Positions 49,519-55,458 of a stretch of DNA of 55,458 nucleotides are shown here, in pieces; the stretch's first letter is position 1, and every line of letters begins with the position of its first letter. The position numbers and the translations under genes are program-made. The notes under the pieces are model-generated. The model did not search any database, was not told the origin of the DNA, and saw nothing but the letters and a program-made list of their open reading frames with translations. The DNA comes from Streptomyces sp. DH24 (GTDB lineage: Bacteria; Actinomycetota; Actinomycetes; Streptomycetales; Streptomycetaceae), in NCBI RefSeq assembly GCF_029813775.1, contig NZ_JARVKW010000043.1, positions 1 to 55,458 of the forward strand, given 5' to 3'.

Positions 49519-50777
49519 GGTGTGGCGTCGGCGACCAGGTCGTCGAGCTCGAGTTCGAACAGTCCGCCGGACCGCCCGCTGAGCCCGGACACCAGCTTGA
49601 CGAAGTCGACTTCCGCGTCGTTCTTCTTGTCCGGGTCGATCACGTCCTGGGCCATGTTGAAGTAGAAGCCCTTGGTCTTCGACCGGTCGTAGAAGCCTTC
49701 CACGAACTGACGGATGTCGTGGAAGAATTCCTGGTACGCGTTGGAGTACCGGTCGAGTGCCTTCTCTTCGATTTCCGGGTGCTGCAGGATCTTGTCGACG
49801 ACCTTGGACAGCGTGCTGGCAGCGAGGGTGGCCAGCGCGACACCTGTCGAGAACAGCGGGTCGACGAACGCAGCGGCGTCACCGACGAGCACCCAGCCGT
49901 TCCCGTGGAAACGGTCCTGCGTGTAGGACCAGTCGCGCGCTGAACGGTAACCCGCGGCCTGGGTGGCGTCCTTGAGGAGTTCCTTGAGTTTGGTGGTGGT
50001 CTTCATCTCGGACTTGAACAGGTCCTCGAGGGACTTGTCGGACTCGCTCGCGAGCTCCGAACGCGTCACGTAACCGACGCTGAAGACGCCCTTGTCGATC
50101 GGAATGCCCCAGAACCAGCCGTCCCGCGTGCCCTCGATGAGGATGTTGCTCCACTCGTCGCCCGGCAGGCGGTGGCAGTTGTCGAAGTACGTCCACACCG
50201 CGACGTTGCGCAGCTGCTCGTTCCAGTTGACCTCGGTGTACTTACGGCCGATCGCACGAGCCTGACCCGAGGCGTCGATCACCAGGCGCGCCCTGGCCTC
50301 CTGGCTGCCGTTGAGGCCGCGCAGGGCGTAGCGGACGCCGACGACACGGCCGTCCTCCTCGATGGTGTCCTTCACCGTGGCGTCCTCCACGACGACGGCG
50401 CCCAGCTCGCGAGCCCGGTCGAGTATCAGCGCGTCCAGGTCGGCACGGCGGGTGTGGAAGGCGTACGGGATGCGTCCGCCCGTGGTGAACGAGAAATTCC
50501 ACGGGACCTCGTTGTTGCCCCAGACCAGAGTGCCGCCGTACTTGCGCTCGAATCCCTTGGCTTCCATGCGTTCGGTGAGACCGAGCTCCTCCATCGGCAC
50601 CATGACGCCGGGAATCAGGGATTCTCCGATGTGATAGCGCGGGAATCGTTCCCGGTCGAGTACCAGAACACGGTGTCCGCGCTTGGCGAGAAGCCCCGCG
50701 GCGGTCGCACCGGCGGGCCCGCCGCCGATGACGATGACGTCGAAATCGTCAGGAAACCCGAACAGAGTGGACGACAT
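49500..50777 (-). CDS. FAD-dependent halogenase (phenol/pyrrole type)
   Basis: A 425-residue flavoprotein. DVIVIGGGPAGATAAGLLAK is the FAD Rossmann motif; FPRYHIGESLIPG, the catalytic-Lys region GFERKYGGTLVWG, the halogenase motif WxWxIP (DGWFWGIPIDKG) and LVGDAAAFVDPLFSTGVALA are all present, distinguishing it from simple monooxygenases. ATG 50777 follows GGGGAAGG; the longer frame adds a non-homologous stretch. It is the only predicted halogenating enzyme in the window because the vanadium-type protein lacks its ligands. It would chlorinate or brominate the aromatic core using reduced FAD from a separate reductase, not found here. A geranylgeranyl-reductase-like role is less likely given WxWxIP. 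Confidence 0.87.
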   Translation of the reverse strand: MSSTLFGFPDDFDVIVIGGGPAGATAAGLLAKRGHRVLVLDRERFPRYHIGESLIPGVMVPMEELGLTERMEAKGFERKYGGTLVWGNNEVPWNFSFTTGGRIPYAFHTRRADLDALILDRARELGAVVVEDATVKDTIEEDGRVVGVRYALRGLNGSQEARARLVIDASGQARAIGRKYTEVNWNEQLRNVAVWTYFDNCHRLPGDEWSNILIEGTRDGWFWGIPIDKGVFSVGYVTRSELASESDKSLEDLFKSEMKTTTKLKELLKDATQAAGYRSARDWSYTQDRFHGNGWVLVGDAAAFVDPLFSTGVALATLAASTLSKVVDKILQHPEIEEKALDRYSNAYQEFFHDIRQFVEGFYDRSKTKGFYFNMAQDVIDPDKKNDAEVDFVKLVSGLSGRSGGLFELELDDLVADATPPATAG

Positions 50778-51331
50778 GCGAGACCTTCCCCAGTTCCGAC
50801 TTGGCTGGCACTCGCGAGTCGCGTGAAGATTTCTTCCGCTCCCGCGGAGCGCGTTCACAGACCAGAGTGCAGGGAGCGGTCAGGCGGTGTCATCGCCGAT
50901 ATTGCTCAGCACGAAACACAGCTGTTCTCTTGCCGGTCTGACCCGCCTGCAAAAGGCCTCGTGCAACGCGGGAGACAGCACGGCCGAGAACACCGAAGCG
51001 CTCGTGGCGGCCGGCGGCTCACTCGCCTGCGACTACCTGATCTGCGCCGTGTGCAGCCACAGCGCCGGCCGAAAGGCCCCGGAGCCGCTGAGTAGGCCCA
51101 TCCGATCGCCACGCCACCCTGACCGCACCGTGATCCTGGCCCAGAGGCCGGCACCTCGGCCCGTACCTGCACCTGTCGGGCCGACAGCTGCTCCAGACCA
51201 AGCACGACGAGGCAGGGACACAAGTCCCCCACTAACCAGCCTCGTTACCCTCCGGCCCCGGACCCACGAGCCAGGGCCTCCCGGCACACCGTCGGATCAC
51301 CGACGAGTCACCGGGAGGCCCTGCCCCGTCC
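50778..51331. other. intergenic region with terminator hairpin
   Basis: About 550 bases. 51272-51284 (CAGGGCCTCCCGG) is perfectly inverted at 51311-51323, with a nested GTCGG/CCGAC hairpin in the loop, and probably terminates the TetR operon. The rest shows no credible gene; a short plus-strand frame from 50887 is Arg/Pro-rich. The halogenase promoter should lie just upstream of 50777. Confidence 0.55.
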
Positions 51332-51973
51332 CTACAGCGTCAGACCCCGTTCCAGCACTGCCAGAGCCCGTTCGATCATTTCCGGCAGTGTGGCCTCCTG
51401 ACTGTGGTCGCCCCACAGCACCTGATGGAGACTGCCGGTCACGGCGCCCACGAGGACGCGGAGTTCGAGGTCGGTCTCCGGCCGTCCGGTCCGCTCGGCG
51501 AGCACCCCGCTCGCGGCCGCGACCATCCTGTCCTGGTTCTCGCGCATCAGCGCCCGGACTGCGGGCACCTCACGCACCAGTTTCCGCCGCCACCGGTATT
51601 CCTCGCCGAGTTCTTCGGAGAGGGCGCGCACCATCGCGGTCATCGCTTCCCGCAGGGCGACCAGCGGCGGTTCGTCCGCGGGGCGGGCGCGGAGGAACTC
51701 GATGCTGGAGGTGGCGTAGTCGTCCGTGAGGACGATGTGTTCCTTGCTGGGGAAGTACCGGAAGACGGTGCTCGGTGAGACCTCGGCCGCCGCGGCGATC
51801 TGCTCGATGGTGGTGTTGTCGTACCCCCGGTCGTCGATCAGCCGGTGCGCTGCCTCCCGGATCGCCTGACGTGTGCGCAGTTTCTTGAGCTCACGCAGAC
51901 CCAGACCGGACTCGGCGGCTGTGGGCGACTCGGACGACGGTGCGTTGGATGTGGCTGAGGGCATGGGACTCAT
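51332..51973 (-). CDS. TetR-family repressor of the adjacent exporter
   Basis: A 213-residue regulator. A long disordered N-terminus is followed by LKKLRTRQAIREAAHRLIDD and IAAAAEVSPSTVFRYFPSKE (HTH), then a helical ligand domain. Its ATG overlaps the exporter stop by 4 bp (ATGA), so the exporter is translated first and the two are coupled, the usual drug-responsive arrangement. A likely ligand is the pathway product or an intermediate, but this could be an unrelated resistance pair. Confidence 0.9.
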   Translation of the reverse strand: MSPMPSATSNAPSSESPTAAESGLGLRELKKLRTRQAIREAAHRLIDDRGYDNTTIEQIAAAAEVSPSTVFRYFPSKEHIVLTDDYATSSIEFLRARPADEPPLVALREAMTAMVRALSEELGEEYRWRRKLVREVPAVRALMRENQDRMVAAASGVLAERTGRPETDLELRVLVGAVTGSLHQVLWGDHSQEATLPEMIERALAVLERGLTL

Positions 51974-53520
51974 TGTCGGACACCGCCGGCCGGCCCGGAC
52001 AGAGACTCGGCCAGGGGCTGCTCACCTGCTTCCTGCGTCTCCTTCTCCTTGCGGTCGTTCGGCAGGACGAAGGCGCTGAGGACGGCGGTGGCGAGTCCGG
52101 CGATACCGCAGACCAGGAGCACCACACCCATGCCGTGGACGAAGGAGGACTCGGCGGACTGTGCCAGCTGCGGGAGGTCCAGCTTCGCGGCGACCGTCTG
52201 CGCGGCCACCACGGACTCCTTGGCCGCCTCGGCCGCCTGCTCCGGTACGCCCGTGGTGTCGAGCTTGTCCGTGAACGAGCCGTTGAGCATGCTGCCCAGC
52301 AGCGCGATACCGAAGGCGCCGCCGACCTGCCGGATGGTGGTCATCAGGCCGGAGCCGGTGCCCTCACGGCCCCTGGGCAGCGAGGCCAGGGCGCTGTCGA
52401 GGGCCGGCACCAGGACGAAGCCGATGCCCAGACCGGTGAGGGTCATCCACAGCGCGGTGAAGCCGTAGCCGGTGTCGGCCTCCGTGGTGCTGCCGAGGAG
52501 CATCGCCAGGCCCATCAGGGCCACGCCGGCGACGACCAGCGGCCGGGTACCGAAGCGAGCGGTCAGCGGCGGCACGGCGCGGGCCACGATGATGGTGCCG
52601 GCCATGAGCGGCATCAGCCGCAGACCGGTGCCGAAGGCGTCGTGCCCCTGCACGGCCTGGAGGTACTGCGGCAGGACGAACATCAGGCCCATGAAGACGA
52701 ACATGGCCAGCGTGGCGATGATCGTGTTCCACCGGTAGGCGGGGTTCTTCAGCAGCTCCAGGTCGACCATGGGGTGACTCTGACGCCGCTCGCGCATGAC
52801 CAGACCGACGAGCATCAGCACACCGGCGACCATCGAGCCGATGATGACGGGGTCGCCCCAGCCCTCGGCGGGAGCCTCGATCACACCGTAGATCAGCGCG
52901 CCCAGACCGAGGATGCCCAGCACCGTGCTCAGCATGTCGATGGAGGGGGCCGACGCGTCGCGGGTCTCGGGAATCAACAGGAGGCAGGCGACGATGCCGA
53001 TGGCGACCAGCGGGATGTTGAAGACGAAGACCGAGCCCCACCAGAAGTGGTCGAGCAGCCAGCCGCTGACCAGCGGCCCGAGCGGCATACCGACCGACAT
53101 GCCCACGGTGATGACCGCGATCGCCTTGGTCTGCTCCTTGCCCTTGAAGAGGGTCGGGATGACGGACAGCGTGAGCGGCATGATCAGCGCTGCGCCGACG
53201 CCCATGATCGTACGGGCGGCGATGACCGGACCCGGCGTATCCACGACCGCTCCGAGGACGGAGCCGGCCAGGAAGATCACAAGCCCGGTGACCAGCAGCT
53301 TGCGCCGCCCGAACCGGTCACCGAGAAGACCCGCCGGGAGCATGGCGGCGGCGTAGACGACGGCGTACGAGTCGACGATCCACTGCAACTCGCCCGTGTC
53401 GGCGCCGATGTCGGCGGCCATGGTCGGCAGGGCGACGTTCAGGATCGTCAGGTCGAAGCCGATGACAAGGATGCTGATCGTCAGACCGACCAGCGCTAAC
53501 CAACGATTCTTGAGAGCCAT
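51970..53520 (-). CDS. MFS drug exporter, DHA2 (EmrB/QacA) type
   Basis: A 516-residue 14-helix exporter. SILVIGFDLTILNVALPTMA, PAGLLGDRFGRRKLLVTG and GMSVGMPLGPLVSGWLLDHF are family motifs A-C. ATG 53520 opens the protein at helix 1; the longer frame upstream reads through the promoter. It is coupled to the TetR gene by a 4-bp overlap. Product efflux is plausible; substrate not readable. Confidence 0.93.
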   Translation of the reverse strand: MALKNRWLALVGLTISILVIGFDLTILNVALPTMAADIGADTGELQWIVDSYAVVYAAAMLPAGLLGDRFGRRKLLVTGLVIFLAGSVLGAVVDTPGPVIAARTIMGVGAALIMPLTLSVIPTLFKGKEQTKAIAVITVGMSVGMPLGPLVSGWLLDHFWWGSVFVFNIPLVAIGIVACLLLIPETRDASAPSIDMLSTVLGILGLGALIYGVIEAPAEGWGDPVIIGSMVAGVLMLVGLVMRERRQSHPMVDLELLKNPAYRWNTIIATLAMFVFMGLMFVLPQYLQAVQGHDAFGTGLRLMPLMAGTIIVARAVPPLTARFGTRPLVVAGVALMGLAMLLGSTTEADTGYGFTALWMTLTGLGIGFVLVPALDSALASLPRGREGTGSGLMTTIRQVGGAFGIALLGSMLNGSFTDKLDTTGVPEQAAEAAKESVVAAQTVAAKLDLPQLAQSAESSFVHGMGVVLLVCGIAGLATAVLSAFVLPNDRKEKETQEAGEQPLAESLSGPAGGVRQ

Positions 53521-53653
53521 AGTCAAATGATAGCGCCTCTTATTAGAGAGTGAGTAGAGAGTTTCAAGGTAAAAACCAAAGGCAAGCCCAACCCCAAACT
53601 GAAAGCTAAAATCACCCGCTAGACTCAAACAAACCCGGAGGTGACGGCTGACC
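53521..53653. promoter_or_regulatory. divergent promoter/operator region of the exporter and XRE genes
   Basis: AT-rich 130 bp. CTCTTATTAGAG (53537-53548) is an imperfect inverted repeat with AGAG/CTCT arms repeated nearby (GAGTAGAGAG), a possible TetR operator 20-30 bp before the exporter start. CGGAGGTGA before 53654 is the ribosome site of the XRE gene. Confidence 0.4.
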
Positions 53654-53911
53654 ATGGCGACCGAGGAAGAACTGCTCGCGGCGGTCGAAGCACTACTGGA
53701 GGAAGGCGAACCCCAACTGCCGCCCCCCGCAGAACGCTCCCGCCTCCGCCAGGCAGCCGGACTGACCCAGGCCCGCCTGGCCCAAATCCTCCAGGCCACC
53801 CCCCAAACGGTAAAAAACTGGGAATCCGGCCGCTCCACCCCCCGCCCCCCACGCCGCCAGGCCTACCAACGCCTCCTCACAGCCTGGGCAACGAAATACC
53901 CCACCGCCTAA
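53654..53911 (+). CDS. small XRE-type helix-turn-helix protein
   Basis: An 85-residue DNA-binding protein. N-terminal acidic helix (MATEEELLAAVEALLEEG), then PPAERSRLRQAAGLTQARLA and ATPQTVKNWESGRSTPRPP, a Cro/C1-type HTH. ATG 53654 has CGGAGGTGA about 10 bases upstream. Similar short proteins are frequent on Streptomyces plasmids and chromosome arms, often as N-terminal modules of longer proteins, so truncation is possible. It lies 1.4 kb from the telomere-like end. Confidence 0.75.
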   Translation: MATEEELLAAVEALLEEGEPQLPPPAERSRLRQAAGLTQARLAQILQATPQTVKNWESGRSTPRPPRRQAYQRLLTAWATKYPTA

Positions 53912-54156
53912 CAACCCTTGCCCCTCACACCCCACCCCGACGTGATCACCGAACCACTCCGGCCGGACGCGCTAAGGATCCCCACGACCCCTCCGGCGGC
54001 CTGCGGACACTGGCACCGACGGATGACCTCGACCTACACGCTTTTTGTTGGGGTTGTGGGGTGTTTGGTGTGTTTTTTTGTTGTGGGGGGGGGGGTGGTT
54101 GATTGGCGGGTTGGTGGGGTGTGCCTGGGTTGAGGGTTTGTATTTGATTGGTGGGG

Positions 54157-54935
54157 GCGGGCTGCTGCAGCAGCTGGCCAAGCGCCTGCTGGAGTCCGTC
54201 CTGGTGGGCGAGATCATCGACCATCTCGGCTGTGGCAGGCGCGATGTGGCTGGCAGGAACGGCGGCAACTCCCGCAACGGCAAATGCTCCAGGACGGTGC
54301 TGGCTGACGTCGGCTCGGTGGAGATGACTGTGTCCCGCGACCGTGACGGCTCCTTTGAACTGAAGATCGTCAAGGAGCGGTAGAAATGTCTGAGCGGCGT
54401 GGATGAGATGGTCATCTTGCTGGTCGTGAGAGGTTTGACTACCGGTGGGGTGCAGGCCCGCCTGGTCGAGGTCTATGGTGTCGAGGTTTCCCGCCAGATC
54501 ATCTCCGCCATCGCCGACAAGGTCCTTGAGGGGATGGCCGGGTGGCAGAGTCGATCCCTCGATGTTGTCTGTCCGGTCTTCTTCATCGACGCCTTCCACG
54601 TGAAGATCTGTGACGGTGCGGTCGCCGACTGGCCCATCTGTGTGGCTCTGGCCGTCATTACCATGGGCCGGCGCGAGATCGTGGGGTTGTGGGTCGGGGA
54701 CGGTGGTGAGGGCGCCAAGCACTGGATGTACATCCTCACTGCATTGCACATCCTCACTGCAAGAACCGCGGCGTGAACGATGTGCTGATGCTGGTCTGCG
54801 ACGGCTTGAAGGTTCTGCCCGAGGCCGTGGAGACGATCTGGCCCGCGCGATCGTGCAGACCTGCGTGGTGCACCTGCTGCGGAACTCCTTCCGCTATGCC
54901 GCCCGCCAGGACTGGGACAAGGTCGTCCTGGTGGT
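54157..54935 (+). pseudogene. IS256-family (Mutator-type) transposase, inactivated and truncated
   Basis: Recognisable order of IS256 transposase segments: LLQQLAKRLLESVLVGE, AGRNGGNSRNGKCSRTVLAD, MTVSRDRDGSFELKIVK, then VYGVEVSRQIISAIADKVLE, VFFIDAFHVKICDGAVADWP, GDGGEGAKHWMYILT, NDVLMLVCDGLK and CVVHLLRNSFRYAARQDWDK. The frame is broken by a stop at 54381-54383, by a tandem duplication of ACATCCTCACTGCA near 54730-54765 that shifts frame, and by a one-base loss near 54841. About 30 N-terminal residues and everything after the DWDK block are missing. No terminal inverted repeats seen. It is dead, as expected in subtelomeric DNA. Confidence 0.9.
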
Positions 54936-55286
54936 GGTCGGTTTCTGGTTTTCAGTGCTGGGTTGTGCCTGGTAGGGGTGGGTGGGTTGGCGGGTCGCTG
55001 AACTTGGGGCGCTGGTTTGGTACTGAATGGTGCCGCGTGTGCCCGGGGGTGGGGGCCACGGTCGTCCTGGTGACGATCCCGCCGGGCTCCTGCCGGGGCG
55101 GTCGGCCGGATCGGTGGGGCTCACCAGATCCAGTTCCGATCCGCACATCATTTTGATGCACACCGCAGCCCGGGGTGCGGTACACCCCAGGCTGATGGAC
55201 CCACAGCCTCTGACACACCGTCACCTAGAGAGCGAGCGGCCCCCTTCCACACCCCCTCCTACCGCTACTCAGGCCGCAGGCCGGCG
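54936..55286. other. subtelomeric non-coding DNA with an inverted repeat
   Basis: G/T-rich sequence after the transposase, resembling the G/T-rich stretch on its left (54040-54156, with T7 and G11 runs). CAGCC..GGGGTG (55166-55176) is inverted at 55182-55194, an imperfect palindrome. No gene recognised. Confidence 0.5.
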
Positions 55287-55458
55287 GTGAGACCGCGCAA
55301 AGCGCGGTCTCACCATGTGACGCAGAGCGTCACATGTGGCCGGAGCACAGTGGAGGCCACCGCGCGGGGCAACGCCCCGCTCCGCTCCGGGAGCGCAGCG
55401 GACGGAGCGTCACCCGCCTTGCGCAGCAAGGCGGGTGGGCCGGGCCGCAGGGCCCGGC
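55287..55458. repeat. telomere-like array of tightly packed palindromes
   Basis: Seven hairpin-forming repeats follow one another to the last base: 55287-55313 (12-bp arms, loop AAA), 55315-55335 (9 bp, AGA), 55336-55360 (6-bp outer arms), 55364-55380 (7 bp, AAC), 55378-55409 (7-bp outer arms with inner GCTCC/GGAGC), 55411-55437 (12 bp, GCA) and 55439-55458 (8 bp, GCAG). Trinucleotide-type loops in consecutive GC-rich palindromes are the hallmark of Streptomyces linear-replicon ends, which are patched using a terminal protein. The sequence does not match the archetypal CCCGCGGAGCGGG start as I remember it. No tap/tpg genes are in the window. Confidence 0.8.

Noticed and set aside
54045..54776. 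Intact transposase or active insertion sequence
   Set aside because: In-frame stop, duplication frameshift, one-base loss and missing both ends.
1..55458. CRISPR arrays, tRNA or rRNA genes
   Set aside because: No regularly spaced repeat-spacer pattern and no cloverleaf or ribosomal sequence recognised on either strand by eye.

Overview
The window is high-GC actinobacterial DNA, almost certainly Streptomyces. Evidence includes two SARP regulators, a gamma-butyrolactone-receptor-type TetR protein with ARE-like boxes, a rare TTA (bldA-type) codon in a pathway gene, a DUF3099 protein, and a right edge made of tightly packed palindromes that looks like the telomere of a linear replicon. It is mostly one biosynthetic locus for a prenylated naphthoquinone (meroterpenoid).

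Layout. Positions 1-4066 hold the tail of an unrelated gene, then the TetR receptor and two SARPs. Positions 4176-11250 hold a side group: a type II thioesterase homologue lacking its nucleophile, a di-domain aromatase/cyclase, a large condensation-like protein without A or carrier domain, and two small ORFs. Positions 11291-19641 (minus strand) are a nitroreductase, NphT7-type acetoacetyl-CoA synthase and all six mevalonate-pathway enzymes. Positions 20131-20939 are a small HTH/zinc-ribbon pair. Positions 21220-24851 are a CreE/CreD-like pair for nitrous acid from aspartate. Positions 25093-30831 carry an FAD monooxygenase, an orphan cytochrome b (QcrB) paralogue, a DUF3099 protein and an exporter. 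Positions 31368-37406 are the core: AraC regulator, THN synthase, cupin oxygenase, aminotransferase, AMP-forming ligase and a cyclolavandulyl-diphosphate-synthase-like cis-prenyltransferase. Positions 37557-50777 hold an antiporter, two ABBA aromatic prenyltransferases, two MFS transporters, two ECF41-type sigma factors (one eroded), a vanadium-haloperoxidase homologue lacking vanadate ligands, a serine-less carrier-like ORF, an atypical response regulator and a flavin halogenase. Positions 51332-53911 hold a TetR/exporter pair and a small XRE protein. Positions 54157-55458 hold a wrecked IS256 transposase and the telomere-like palindromes.

How the genes would work together (inference): mevalonate enzymes supply IPP/DMAPP and the cis-prenyltransferase makes a branched C10 diphosphate, since no ordinary GPP/FPP synthase is present. 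RppA makes 1,3,6,8-tetrahydroxynaphthalene, the cupin oxidises it to flaviolin, and the aminotransferase makes an 8-amino quinone. ABBA enzymes prenylate it and the haloperoxidase-like protein may shift the prenyl group. CreE/CreD nitrous acid plus the AMP-ligase could diazotise and remove (or keep) the nitrogen, and the flavin enzyme could halogenate. The QcrB paralogue suggests that the naphthoquinone product attacks the cytochrome bc complex and that the extra subunit gives self-resistance.

Two operons 11 kb apart (mevalonate, and AraC/THN) share a conserved promoter block with a palindrome upstream of matched -35/-10 boxes, which ties precursor supply to the core pathway.
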